Notes: generated from the sequence alone by a model not told the origin. A stretch of 64,000 bases of DNA from an uncultured Thalassotalea sp. (GCA_947492575.1 CANLNK010000002.1:531304-595303); one strand, 5' to 3'. Shown: positions 1-8,924, counted from the first letter of the stretch. Translations and numbers: made by a program.

Positions 1-3000
1 TCAGTGCCAACAGAGTTGGGGTTAATACTAAGGTTAAAACGGTAGCGAATGCTAAGCCACCGGCGATAGCCGTAGCCAATTGCGCCCACCACTGAGTTGA
101 AGGAGCACCAAACAACACAGTGCGATCAAAGAAGTTAATGTTGGCCTGCAATACCATTGGCATTAAGCCCAAAATCGTCGTAATGGTCGTTAACATTACC
201 GGACGTAAACGTTGTGCCCCCGTACGAAGTATCGCATCAGTAATTGGGAAGCCTTCTTTTCTCAGCACGTTGTAGGTGTCAATCAATACGATATTGTTAT
301 TTACAACAATACCCGCCAATGAAATCACGCCGATACCACCCATCACGATGCCAAAAGGTTTCTGAACGATGAGCAGTGCCAGAAATACACCTACGGTAGA
401 GAAGATAACAGCACTCAAAATCAAGAAAGCTTGATAGAAGCTGTTGAATTGCGTTACCAAAATAATTGCCATCACAAATAGCGCAATACCAAAGGCATTA
501 ACCAAGAAGGCCTGCGATTCCTGCTGGTCTTCGTTTTGCCCTTTGATTGCAATCTCCACTAATGGGTCTAAACCTAGCGATGGCAATTGTTCTTTAAGCT
601 TAGGTAATTCTTGTAGAAGCTGAGCCCCCGGGATTAAGTTTGCCTGAACAGTTACAACACGCTTGCCGTCAATACGGCGAATCGCGTCAACCTTTGAAGA
701 GGCAGTACGTTCAACAAAGCTGCCCACAGGTACTAACCCCGCATTTGTTTTAACGCGAATCGCGTCTAAGCGCCCAATATTTCGCTTGTCTTCTGGGAAG
801 CGAACACGAATGTCTAGCTCATCGTCAACATCATCAGGTCGGTACTCACCTAGCTTCAAGCCATTAGTGACCATTTGAACAGTCGACCCAACAATTGCAG
901 CATCCGCACCATAGGTGGCTGCTAACGTACGATCGATCTTCAATTGCCACTCAATACCCGGCTTAGATCCCGTATCTTCGATATTGGTAAATTGTCCATT
1001 TGCTGCAAGCGCATCGCGAATAATCTTTACGTTTTCATCTAGCTTTTCAGGAAAACGAGAACTCAACTCAATAATTAAGTCTTTACCGCTTTGAGGACCT
1101 GGGCTGTTCTTACGCGCTTCAATTTCTACACCGGCTAACGATGATGTGCGCTGTTCAATGTCCTTGATCACATCATCTGCCGGTCGTCTAAACTGCCAAT
1201 TTTTAAAGTTAATTTGGAATTGGCCAACTAAATCAGTACCGCCTGTACGGGCATATAGGGTATCGATGTCGTCAACTTCGAGGATAATCTCTTCAATATC
1301 CTTCATGATTGCGTCTTTTTCTAGAATAGAAAGGTCACCATGAGAACGTACCATAATGGTTGAGGTGGTTGGTTCTACATCAGGGAAGAAAATAGCACCT
1401 AAGCCAGACGCGCCATAGGCATACATGACGGCAATCGCAATAAGAATAGTCGCTACTAACACTTTGACAGGGTTTCGAATCGCTTTCGATAAAACCGCGA
1501 TATATTTGCCAGTAAAGCCACGGAGCTTGCTTAAATCACCTTCTTCTGCCTCTATCATTTGTGCTTTTTCTTCGGCGCTAACGACGCGTGAACGGCCGAA
1601 TACTTTACCCATAGTAGGCACAAAGATTAGCGCCATCGCTAATGATGCTGTTAACACGGCTATTAGCGTGAATGGTAAGTATTTCATAAACTCACCCATC
1701 ATGCCCGGCCAAAACATTAATGGTGCGAACGCCGCGAGCGTTGTTGCTGTAGAAGCGATAATCGGCCATGCCATGCGTTTAGCCGCCGTACTATAAGCTT
1801 TGGCACGAGGTACGCCTTCACTCATTTGCCTATCAGCAAACTCGGTGACCACAATGGCTCCGTCAACCAACATGCCGACGGCCATAATTAGGCCAAACAA
1901 GACAACGATGTTTACCGTCAATCCTGCAATTGCAATCACTAAGATACCCGTTAAGAACGCACCAGGAATAGCGAAGCCCACCAGCATAGCACTGCGACTA
2001 CCAAGTGCAGCAATAACCACGATAACTACTAACAATACGGCGGAGAACACATTGTTTTGTAGATCACTAAGCGTGTCTTTTACTTCTACTGACTGATCAC
2101 CAACATAGTCCACCATCACTTGATTTGGCCACTTTTGGCGATCCGCCTCGATAAGAGCCTTAACTTTCTCAACGGTTTCAATAATGTTCTCACCAGAGCG
2201 CTTCTTAACTTCTAATGAAATAGAACGTTCACCGTCGAGGCGTGCAAAAGATGTAGGATCTTTATACGCTCGGCGTACTGTTGATACATCTTCAAAAGTA
2301 ATAACCTTGTCGCCATCCACTTTAATAGGGAGCTCTAACAGGTCATCGACAGTCTCAAAAACAGACGGTACTTTAACCGCAAAGCGTCCTTTACCCGTAT
2401 CTAGCGTACCAGCAGGTACTAGGCGGTTATTGCGTTCAACTAGGTTGTAGATATCGTTTTGGTCAAGTCCGTAGCTTTCCATCAATAGCGGATCGACAAT
2501 GATTTCCACCATGTCTTCTCGGTCACCACCTATATCGACTTCCAGTACTTCCTTTAAGCCTTCAATCTCATCTTTTATGTCTCTCGCAAGAGTTACTAAG
2601 CCGCGTTCAGTCACTGGACCGGACAAAATAACGGTAATGGCAGGTTGCGCATTAGCCATCGTTACTTCGTGTACTTCTGGCTCCTCAGTTTCAGAAGGTA
2701 GCTTAGCCTTCGCTAAAGTTACTTTGTCTCTAACATCTGCTAATGCTTCTTTGGGATCAAAACCAGCAATAAATTCAAGCGTAACTGAAGCATGACTTTC
2801 ACTAGCGTTTGATCGCATTTCTTTAACGCCAGCAATCGATTTAAGCTCATTCTCCATCGGTCTGACAAGCATTCGCTCGGCATCTTCAGGTGAAATGCCA
2901 TCGTGAAATAAGGATACGTAGATAACCGGTATAGTAACGTCTGGGTTAGACTCTTTTGCGATATTGGCATACGTCACTGCACCCGATATCAGCAGTAGCA

Positions 3001-3058
3001 AAAATATCAGCAGCACCGAGCGCGTTCTGGATAGCGCACCATCTATTAACGACAACAT
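1..3058 (-). CDS. RND efflux permease (AcrB/HAE-like), 3' end cut by window edge
   Basis: Inner-membrane proton-driven efflux permease. The reading frame begins at ATG 3058 and runs without a stop off the left edge, giving about 1019 codons. It starts MLSLIDGALS and has the first TM helix (SVLLIFLLLLISG), the two periplasmic porter regions and a second bundle (FILILSAVIF-type helices, then GVISLAGIVV and MLTTITTILGLMP). The TM4 proton-relay stretch reads GMLVDGAIVV, with one Asp and Gly where AcrB has Asp408. TM10 has Asn where AcrB has Lys940. It starts 3 bp after the adaptor stop, so the two are cotranscribed. No outer-membrane partner is visible. The substrate cannot be read from the sequence. 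The many plus-strand reading frames across it are antisense shadows. Confidence 0.93.
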   Translation of the reverse strand, partial: MLSLIDGALSRTRSVLLIFLLLLISGAVTYANIAKESNPDVTIPVIYVSLFHDGISPEDAERMLVRPMENELKSIAGVKEMRSNASESHASVTLEFIAGFDPKEALADVRDKVTLAKAKLPSETEEPEVHEVTMANAQPAITVILSGPVTERGLVTLARDIKDEIEGLKEVLEVDIGGDREDMVEIIVDPLLMESYGLDQNDIYNLVERNNRLVPAGTLDTGKGRFAVKVPSVFETVDDLLELPIKVDGDKVITFEDVSTVRRAYKDPTSFARLDGERSISLEVKKRSGENIIETVEKVKALIEADRQKWPNQVMVDYVGDQSVEVKDTLSDLQNNVFSAVLLVVIVVIAALGSRSAMLVGFAIPGAFLTGILVIAIAGLTVNIVVLFGLIMAVGMLVDGAIVVTEFADRQMSEGVPRAKAYSTAAKRMAWPIIASTATTLAAFAPLMFWPGMMGEFMKYLPFTLIAVLTASLAMALIFVPTMGKVFGRSRVVSAEEKAQMIEAEEGDLSKLRGFTGKYIAVLSKAIRNPVKVLVATILIAIAVMYAYGASGLGAIFFPDVEPTTSTIMVRSHGDLSILEKDAIMKDIEEIILEVDDIDTLYARTGGTDLVGQFQINFKNWQFRRPADDVIKDIEQRTSSLAGVEIEARKNSPGPQSGKDLIIELSSRFPEKLDENVKIIRDALAANGQFTNIEDTGSKPGIEWQLKIDRTLAATYGADAAIVGSTVQMVTNGLKLGEYRPDDVDDELDIRVRFPEDKRNIGRLDAIRVKTNAGLVPVGSFVERTASSKVDAIRRIDGKRVVTVQANLIPGAQLLQELPKLKEQLPSLGLDPLVEIAIKGQNEDQQESQAFLVNAFGIALFVMAIILVTQFNSFYQAFLILSAVIFSTVGVFLALLIVQKPFGIVMGGIGVISLAGIVVNNNIVLIDTYNVLRKEGFPITDAILRTGAQRLRPVMLTTITTILGLMPMVLQANINFFDRTVLFGAPSTQWWAQLATAIAGGLAFATVLTLVLTPTLLAL

Positions 3059-3061
3059 AAC

Positions 3062-4168
3062 TTAACCTTTCGTCACCTGCGCGTAAATGGCTTCAACTTC
3101 ATCACCTTCGCGCACGAAGCCTTGCCCTAACGTGATAATGTCTGCTTGCTCGCCTAAACCTGATAGCCATATGCCATCAGTTTCGCTTTTCACGACATTA
3201 ATATCAGTAAACTTAACTTTGTTACCGACGACGGTTTTAATTCCAATGTTGCCTTGCTCATCTAACGCTAGTAGTGCAGGTGTCACTTTAATTGCATTCG
3301 TTTTTTCCAAAGCAATTTCCACTTCGCTGCTCAAACCTGCCAACAGTTGGTAATCTGCATTTTCAACAGCGACTTCAATTTTGAAGGTATTCGTTGCGTC
3401 ATCAGCTACACTCGCGATATAGCGCACTTTTCCTTTCACGTTTTGCTTGTTTAGCAGCTGAATATCGGCGATTTGGTCAAGTTCTACATTCGATACCTGA
3501 CTCTCCGTCACATGTGCTCTAACGATTAGCGGGTCGAGGTCAGCTATCATGGCAACATTATCGCCAACTTTCACATAGTCGCCTTGCTCTACGTAGCGTG
3601 TATTCATTACGCCATCAAACGGTGCACGAACCGTAGTGTTTTCCAGTGCAATCTCGATATTAACAACCTGTGCTTTAGCCGCTTTTAAATTTGCTTCTGC
3701 AGTCGAGACTTGCACTTGGCCTTGATAACCGTCTCTGTTAAGTTTCAATGCACCTTGATATTCAATTTCACGTTGCGCTAATAGCGATTTACTCTGAACT
3801 AATCTATCCGGAAGGTCATTCTTATCAATTAATGCAATAACCTCACCTTGCTTGACGCGCGCACCGCGTTCAGCCAACACTTCAATAATTTGTCCTGCGT
3901 TTTCCGCTTTTACTGTTGCTTGTCTATCCGGCTCAGTTCGCCCGTACAAGTCAATAACATCAAACACTGATTCTGCATGTAATGTTTCAACTTGCACTTT
4001 TGGGATAGGGGCGTGTTTTTCTTGGTGCGTTTGTGCTGGCTCATCTTTAGCGACATCACTGCCTGATGCTCCTGAAACCATCCAAAGAACTAATACTAGG
4101 CTAATAATAATCGCTATTATGTAAGGTCTTTCAGCCAGCCATTGGCGATTCAACATTTGTTTACTCAT
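3062..4168 (-). CDS. RND periplasmic adaptor subunit (membrane fusion protein)
   Basis: Periplasmic adaptor linking the downstream RND permease to an outer-membrane channel. From ATG 4168 it is 368 aa: a cytoplasmic MSKQMLNRQW start, one N-terminal anchor helix (IIAIIISLVLVLWMV), no lipobox, then a lipoyl-type half (VKAENAGQIIEVLAERGARVKQG), a short coiled-coil hairpin, the second lipoyl half (VRAPFDGVMNTRYVEQGDYV) and beta-barrel domains. I prefer 4168 over the longer frame (start 4243) because AGGAA sits 5 bases upstream and the extra residues would be translated from promoter DNA. Transcription is probably controlled by the operator-like palindrome at 4183-4200. The cognate regulator gene is not in the window. 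Confidence 0.92.
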   Translation of the reverse strand: MSKQMLNRQWLAERPYIIAIIISLVLVLWMVSGASGSDVAKDEPAQTHQEKHAPIPKVQVETLHAESVFDVIDLYGRTEPDRQATVKAENAGQIIEVLAERGARVKQGEVIALIDKNDLPDRLVQSKSLLAQREIEYQGALKLNRDGYQGQVQVSTAEANLKAAKAQVVNIEIALENTTVRAPFDGVMNTRYVEQGDYVKVGDNVAMIADLDPLIVRAHVTESQVSNVELDQIADIQLLNKQNVKGKVRYIASVADDATNTFKIEVAVENADYQLLAGLSSEVEIALEKTNAIKVTPALLALDEQGNIGIKTVVGNKVKFTDINVVKSETDGIWLSGLGEQADIITLGQGFVREGDEVEAIYAQVTKG

Positions 4169-4182
4169 CAAAGTTCCTAAAA

Positions 4183-4222
4183 GTATACTGACCAGTGTAC
4201 TAAAATCGAGTTTTTCAATCAA
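4183..4222 (-). promoter_or_regulatory. Promoter with TetR-type operator upstream of first RND pair
   Basis: On the minus strand a -35 TTGATT (4217-4222) and a -10 TACACT (4194-4199) are separated by exactly 17 bp. The -10 lies inside an imperfect palindrome, GTATACTGACCAGTGTAC at 4183-4200, in which 14 of 18 positions are symmetric. Palindromes of this size and position are typical of TetR-family repressors of RND pumps. The regulator assignment is inference. Confidence 0.6.
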
Positions 4223-4321
4223 AAAGGAAAGAACACATATCAATCACAAATGTGTGACGAAATGTGTTTATATGATTCAGAACGCGTTAGTGTTCAAGAA
4301 TTATACAGACTTAAGAACAAA

Positions 4322-4349
4322 AAACCCGCAAACATAGGGTTGCGGGTTT
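4322..4349 (-). terminator. Intrinsic terminator after erpA
   Basis: The arms AAACCCGCAA (4322-4331) and TTGCGGGTTT (4340-4349) form a perfect 10-bp stem with an 8-nt loop. In the minus direction the stem is followed by a run of T, so it ends the erpA transcript. The site also separates erpA from the RND promoter. Confidence 0.85.
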
Positions 4350-4434
4350 CTTTAATTTATTCAGGCTAAAAAACCTCTGGAGGGTACAAGGTGCCCTTAG
4401 TCGCAGACAGCGTTACTCTATATAACCGAAAATC

Positions 4435-4776
4435 CTAAATAGAGAATGACGAACCACAGCCACATGTTGTGGTAGCATTTGGGTTATTCACAACAAAACG
4501 GCTGCCTTCTAGGCCTTCCATGTAATCTACAACACCACCGACAAGATACTGCAAGCTCATCGGGTCAATTACCATCGCAACACCTTGCTTTTCAATGGTC
4601 ATATCACCTTCATTCACTTTTTCATCGAATGTAAAGCCGTATTGGAAACCTGAACAGCCGCCACCGGTCACGTATACACGTAATTTTAGAGCTGGATTTT
4701 CTTCTTCGGTTACCAGCGCTAACACTTTGGTCGCTGCAGCATCAGTAAATTGAATCGGTAAATCTGGGGTAGACAT
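4435..4776 (-). CDS. erpA: Iron-sulfur cluster insertion protein ErpA
   Basis: A-type carrier that delivers Fe-S clusters to apo-enzymes in the cytoplasm. From ATG 4776 the product is 113 aa, close to the E. coli protein (114 aa). It begins [18 protein letters not shown] and carries the three cluster-binding cysteines: one in [11 protein letters not shown] and two in [10 protein letters not shown] at the extreme C-terminus. The longer frame (to 4827) would add 17 residues with no family counterpart, and AGAGAAG lies just upstream of 4776. It stands alone, with its own promoter and an IscR-like box upstream and a terminator downstream. Confidence 0.97.
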   Translation of the reverse strand: MSTPDLPIQFTDAAATKVLALVTEEENPALKLRVYVTGGGCSGFQYGFTFDEKVNEGDMTIEKQGVAMVIDPMSLQYLVGGVVDYMEGLEGSRFVVNNPNATTTCGCGSSFSI

Positions 4777-4853
4777 CGTGATGAACTTCTCTGGTAAAAA
4801 GGTGAATGAATATAATGGGTATCTCATTTAGCGTTGAAAATACCCGAACGCGA

Positions 4854-4886
4854 ATTATCTTAAACCTGACTAATTTAATCAAGTAT
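4854..4886 (-). promoter_or_regulatory. erpA promoter overlapped by type-1 IscR-like site
   Basis: On the minus strand a -35 TTGATT (4877-4882) and a -10 GATAAT (4854-4859) are 17 bp apart. A 25-bp stretch at 4862-4886, reading ATACTTGATT, then AAATT, then AGTCAGGTTT, matches the type-1 IscR consensus (ATASYTGACTRWWWYAGTCRRSTAT, as I recall it) at 23 of 25 positions. IscR control of erpA is known in E. coli. The match was counted by eye. Confidence 0.75.
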
Positions 4887-4929
4887 TAGTCTTGCTAATT
4901 AAGTCCAGAATTTTATAAACAACTCGCAG

Positions 4930-5658
4930 TTATGATTGCTCTAACGCTGTTTTCCAGCTGTAATCTTGCGTTAACTCGCTGAATTTTTGCCACTTTCCTT
5001 TGGGCAGTGTCGCTGTAACTTGAATAGATTCAGGAATAAAACCGTCAGGTAATGTAAAGTCGCCTTCTAACCGCTGGAAGTATTGCAAACTGAACGATAA
5101 CTGCTTTTCAGGCATGTCAGTTATGTCTTTGAGTTTTACTTTCGTGGGTTTATCGTTCTGGCTACCGCTAATGCTGATGGTTACATGCCCCTTAGCAAAG
5201 CGCTTTTTTACTTTTTGCTGTACAAGCATTACTGCAAATCGATAATGATTTGGACTTTCTGTCGGATAGAGCTGCACTTGGTCGATAATCAAGCCATCTG
5301 CTTGCTTCTCAGGAGCCATAACTTTTTGATAAAAACCGAGCTCTTTTTTTATCGCAAAATTCTCACTTTCCATTGCCTTAAATGCATCGCTCGACTGCTT
5401 ATTTGCTAGCCTTTCAACTTCAAGTTCTACTTCTAGCGTGTGGATGCGCTTTAGATTTTCGTCTTGAATTTGATAAAGATCATCAAGTCGCTGCTGCTGC
5501 TGTTCGATAGTTTGCAATTGAAATGCATGGAAATAGTTACCTAAGCGATAACCAACAAACAAGCATAGAGCAATTGTGGAGAACAGCAGTAGTGCTGATT
5601 TAAGCGCACCGAGTCGCTCTGCGACAATCGGAAGATTTATTTTTGCTAACCAATTCAT
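4930..5658 (-). CDS. DUF6776 family membrane-anchored coiled-coil protein
   Basis: Protein of 242 aa with no established function. It has a short cytoplasmic N-terminus, one TM helix at about residues 22-42 (LLLFSTIALCLFVGYRLG), a coiled coil rich in Gln, Leu and Glu at about 50-115, and a beta-rich periplasmic C-terminal domain (VQLYPTESPNHYRFAVMLVQ). I assign it to DUF6776, a family commonly found next to erpA in Alteromonadales; that is recall, not a search. It lies 153 bp upstream of erpA on the same strand, but erpA has its own promoter. It diverges from the CLC gene with 48 bp between the starts. Confidence 0.75.
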   Translation of the reverse strand: MNWLAKINLPIVAERLGALKSALLLFSTIALCLFVGYRLGNYFHAFQLQTIEQQQQRLDDLYQIQDENLKRIHTLEVELEVERLANKQSSDAFKAMESENFAIKKELGFYQKVMAPEKQADGLIIDQVQLYPTESPNHYRFAVMLVQQKVKKRFAKGHVTISISGSQNDKPTKVKLKDITDMPEKQLSFSLQYFQRLEGDFTLPDGFIPESIQVTATLPKGKWQKFSELTQDYSWKTALEQS

Positions 5659-5706
5659 TTATAAAGTATTATTGATAATAACTACGACAAACAAAAAACT
5701 ACTTCG

Positions 5707-7404
5707 TTGATAAATAAAACGTTTTTTCAAAATACATTAGCAAATATTGACCTAGCGCTCCGCATCAGGCTCGCCATGCCGCGGACGTCTTGGCAATTAT
5801 GCCTGCTAGCCATCGTTGTAGGCGTAGCGTCGTCACTCGTATTAGTTTTATTTATTGGCGCGATCGGCACCATACAGCAGTTAATGCTTACTGATTTCGA
5901 ACACTATAACAGTTTAAATCAGTCAAGTCGTTTTCTATTGCCCATTTTGGGCGCTATCACCATTTTAATCATCGCTTGGTTTACCGGCTATAAATACACG
6001 CGAACCGGGATTCCTTTTGTATTACATCGACTAAAAGTCGCATACGGCGCAATCCCAATGCGTAATACCATCAATCAATTTTTTGGTGGTATTGTTGCAT
6101 TAGCGTCCGGTTTTTCGGTGGGTAAAGAGGGCCCCGCTGTTCACTTAGGAGCAGCTTGTAGCGGTTTTATCGGAAGTAAGCTCAAGCTACCCTACAATGC
6201 TATTAGAACCTTATCTGCCTGTGGTGTTGCGGCAGCAATTGCTGCTTGCTTCAATACGCCAGTTGCCGCAGTTATTTTCGTTATGGAAGTTATTTTAAGG
6301 GAATACAAAGTTCACATGTTTATTCCCATCATGTTGGCCGCTATTGTCGGTTCAATGATCACGAGCAGCATTTTTGGGCCAGCAACAGAATTTGAGTTTT
6401 TTACCACGATTTCTATCGACTACCACCAATACTTATGGGTTGTTTTATTGGGGGTGACATTAGGTGCTTTAGCCTCAATATTTAATCGCTATTTAGTTAA
6501 AATCATTAAGCACTTTCAACACTTACACATTGTGCAACGATTCCTTATTGCTGGTGTCATCACAGGGTTAGTTGGGCTTGCAGTGCCGCATGCGATGGGA
6601 ACCGACTTGAGTGCCATCAACTACGTGATGAATGAGCCCCCTCACGTAGTTATGCTGCTGCTGTTGCTAGCGGCAAAATGTGTGCTGACCATTGTCGCGA
6701 TTGGTATGGGTGTACCTGGTGGTATTATTGGACCAATTCTGGGCATAGGTGCTGTCGCTGGTGCTATGACCGTCGGTGTAATGGGACCGGAATCCGTGAA
6801 CAGTCATATGATCAGTGACTTTGCCTTAATGGGCATGGCAGGCTTTATGGCTGCAACATTAAACGCACCACTCGCTGCACTACTTGCGGTTGTAGAACTT
6901 TCAGGACAGTTGGAAATTGTCTTACCTGCAATGTTAGTGATTTCATCTTCTTGTTTGGCTTCAGGACAATTCTTTAAAAACCGTTCGATATTTATTATGC
7001 AACTAAACATGCAGAAATTAGCTTATCGAAAACCGCCTCTTGAGGACTCTCTGCACAGAATTGGCGTACTTGGTGCAATGCAAACCAAGATATCTGTATT
7101 TGATAGTAGTTTACCCGAATCAGATATAGCTAAGCTAACTCAGCAAGGCAACTACCTGATCATGGATAAAGAGGGTGAATACTACTGGAATGAGGTCATT
7201 GAATCATTGGATAATAGTGATCGATATCGCCAACACAAACTTATTGCATTATCTAGCCGAGAAACATTAGCAGAAGCTTATTGGGCATTGAAAGAACAAC
7301 GCTGCGGTGCGGTTTACATATACGATCAATCGACGCGAAATATCATAGGTATAATTACTTTTAATCAAATTCGCCGCTATTTACTGGAAGGAAAGATCAT
7401 TTAA
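5707..7404 (+). CDS. CLC-family chloride channel/transporter with C-terminal CBS region
   Basis: Membrane protein of 565 aa that moves anions, probably chloride, with or without proton exchange. It has about ten hydrophobic helices up to residue 430, then a soluble region with a CBS-like segment (ETLAEAYWALKEQRCGAVYIYD). The gating motif GKEGP is intact, with Glu at residue 141. The selectivity stretch GIPFVL and the second anion motif GGIIGPI are recognisable. At the proton-glutamate position (FIIEEMR in E. coli ClcA) it reads FVMEVIL, with Val195 instead of the second Glu. The start chosen is TTG 5707, which keeps the N-terminal helix; ATG 5776 (MPRTSWQ) is the alternative. Its stop overlaps the hemJ start (TAATG). 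Confidence 0.88.
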   Translation: MINKTFFQNTLANIDLALRIRLAMPRTSWQLCLLAIVVGVASSLVLVLFIGAIGTIQQLMLTDFEHYNSLNQSSRFLLPILGAITILIIAWFTGYKYTRTGIPFVLHRLKVAYGAIPMRNTINQFFGGIVALASGFSVGKEGPAVHLGAACSGFIGSKLKLPYNAIRTLSACGVAAAIAACFNTPVAAVIFVMEVILREYKVHMFIPIMLAAIVGSMITSSIFGPATEFEFFTTISIDYHQYLWVVLLGVTLGALASIFNRYLVKIIKHFQHLHIVQRFLIAGVITGLVGLAVPHAMGTDLSAINYVMNEPPHVVMLLLLLAAKCVLTIVAIGMGVPGGIIGPILGIGAVAGAMTVGVMGPESVNSHMISDFALMGMAGFMAATLNAPLAALLAVVELSGQLEIVLPAMLVISSSCLASGQFFKNRSIFIMQLNMQKLAYRKPPLEDSLHRIGVLGAMQTKISVFDSSLPESDIAKLTQQGNYLIMDKEGEYYWNEVIESLDNSDRYRQHKLIALSSRETLAEAYWALKEQRCGAVYIYDQSTRNIIGIITFNQIRRYLLEGKII

Positions 7405-7835
7405 TGACAACAATTTTATGGCTTAAAGCGCTCCACGTTATTTTTATGGTTTCATGGTTTGCTGGCATTTTTTATTTGCCTCGCCTTTTCGTCAATCACG
7501 CAGAAACAGATAGTCCAGACGTAATAGAACGTCTCAAAGGCATGGAAAGACGCCTTTTGTTGTTTATTACCCCATTTGCTTTTTTAACTGTGGCCTTTGG
7601 CATCGCACTAATAGCGAATTATGGAAAAGAGTGGTTTGCTGCAGCGACGTGGCTGCACTACAAAATGTTACTCGTACTCATCTTGCTGGGTTATCACGGA
7701 TACTGCTTCAAGCTATTAAAAGACTTTGCCAACGATAAAAATACCCGTTCCTCCAAATTCTATCGCGTATTTAACGAAGTCCCTGTAATCATCTTGTTTG
7801 TGGTCATCATTCTTGCCTACTTAAAACCAATGTAA
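7404..7835 (+). CDS. hemJ: Protoporphyrinogen IX oxidase HemJ
   Basis: Oxidises protoporphyrinogen IX to protoporphyrin IX, the penultimate step of haem synthesis, at the inner membrane. The protein has 143 aa and four TM helices (WLKALHVIFMVSWFAGIFYL first, VPVIILFVVIILAYL last). The family's conserved His in helix 1 (His11, KALHVI) and Lys in helix 3 (Lys87, LHYKMLL) are present. Its ATG overlaps the CLC stop by one base, so translational coupling is likely. HemL, an earlier step of the same pathway, lies 2 kb downstream in a different operon. Confidence 0.93.
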   Translation: MTTILWLKALHVIFMVSWFAGIFYLPRLFVNHAETDSPDVIERLKGMERRLLLFITPFAFLTVAFGIALIANYGKEWFAAATWLHYKMLLVLILLGYHGYCFKLLKDFANDKNTRSSKFYRVFNEVPVIILFVVIILAYLKPM

Positions 7836-7912
7836 GCGCGATTAATTGAAAGCCTGGGTTATTTGTTTACATTGACGACACAATACACGCTCAGGCACTA
7901 ACAAATTGATAA

Positions 7913-7940
7913 CGCTCTTGACGATTGGAAGTCGAGAGCG
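7913..7940. terminator. Hairpin between convergent hemJ and binding-protein genes
   Basis: CGCTCTTGAC (7913-7922) pairs with GTCGAGAGCG (7931-7940) over ten positions, one of them G-U, with an 8-nt loop. There is no strong T-run on either side, so termination is plausible but unproven. Confidence 0.4.
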
Positions 7941-7941
7941 A

Positions 7942-8832
7942 TTATTGCAAACCTGTGTACTTAGCGACTTTATCCATCGCTTCTAGTGCTTTTGCAGTTA
8001 ACAAGGGGTTGGATAACTCAAACGTTTGCCGCTCTTGAAGTCGCGCCTTAGCAAGAATCTCTGACGTTATTGGATGTTGCTTGAAAAACGTCTCAAAGCG
8101 CCCCGACTCGTATGCTCTAGCGAGTCCTAATGATAACCTACGCTGCAACAAGTCATTTTGTTTGTTCACGAAAAAGAACATGGGAGCGGGATACTTCAAC
8201 AAAATATTGGGTTCAACCATGAATTCATCACGCTGAGCAATTTCGACCCAAGGTTCATGTACCGCTCTTGGAAAATAATCTAGCCGCCCCTTCTCAAGCA
8301 TATTTAAAAGCCCCATGGCTGGGCTTGGCATCACTTGATAGCCATTATGCGCTAATATTTTCGCATCAGGCCAGCCCGTTCCTTGTCCGGCAACTAAGCC
8401 TTTCAACTCAGCTTCTGTCATCGATTGAGGAAAACGGTGCGCGCTATCTTTATTGATAATGAATATGCGATAACCCATAAGCCCTTTAAGCAATGGCCAA
8501 TAAACCGCTTGTAATTCTTGTTCTGTTTCAGCGGATGTCATTCGCCAAGTAACATCAATTAAATTGTTATCCGCTACCATGAGTGACGTGCGCCCCTGAG
8601 GCATTTCTATTATCACAGGTTCAAGCGTATAGGCACCAAACTCCGGTGTACTCTCTTCCAACGCTAGCTTCAGTAGGTCAATGTAATAGGATTGTTTGCT
8701 ATCGGTAAACTCTAACGAGATATGATAACGCACCACCATAGCTTGGTCGCCAGAGCAAGGTTTGCAGCTATTTAATGTCTGTGCAGGCAACGAAAAATGG
8801 CACAGGAAAAATAAGAAAGCCAAGTAGCGCAT
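7942..8832 (-). CDS. Periplasmic solute-binding-like protein (SBP_bac_3 type)
   Basis: Secreted protein of about 296 aa with the fold signature of amino-acid-type periplasmic binding proteins. It has a signal peptide (MRYLAFLFFLCHFSLPAQT), then a two-lobe binding domain with hallmarks such as DVTWRMTSAE, LKGLMGYRIFI, GLVAGQGTGW and GRLDYFPRAV. No ABC permease or ATPase gene is nearby, so it may be an orphan binder or sensor rather than part of an uptake system. ATG 8832 gives a clean signal peptide. A TTG eight codons upstream (8856) is the alternative. The ligand is unknown. Confidence 0.75.
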   Translation of the reverse strand: MRYLAFLFFLCHFSLPAQTLNSCKPCSGDQAMVVRYHISLEFTDSKQSYYIDLLKLALEESTPEFGAYTLEPVIIEMPQGRTSLMVADNNLIDVTWRMTSAETEQELQAVYWPLLKGLMGYRIFIINKDSAHRFPQSMTEAELKGLVAGQGTGWPDAKILAHNGYQVMPSPAMGLLNMLEKGRLDYFPRAVHEPWVEIAQRDEFMVEPNILLKYPAPMFFFVNKQNDLLQRRLSLGLARAYESGRFETFFKQHPITSEILAKARLQERQTFELSNPLLTAKALEAMDKVAKYTGLQ

Positions 8833-8915
8833 AAGTAATACAATGTTGGTTATCAAATAAACTTAATACTAAGTATAGACAACCCGCTAAACACGTTCAT
8901 TTGTGCAGCTAAATG

Positions 8916-8924
8916 TGCTATATT
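8916..8924 (+). promoter_or_regulatory. Extended -10 promoter for pyrB-hemL
   Basis: TGCTATATT has the TGn extension and a five-of-six -10 hexamer. No convincing -35 is present, as expected for extended -10 promoters. It lies about 80 bp upstream of the pyrB ATG. Confidence 0.4.

Noticed and set aside
663-2795. Several plus-strand frames of 65-123 codons
   Set aside because: All are antisense to the truncated RND permease, which has clear family motifs on the minus strand.
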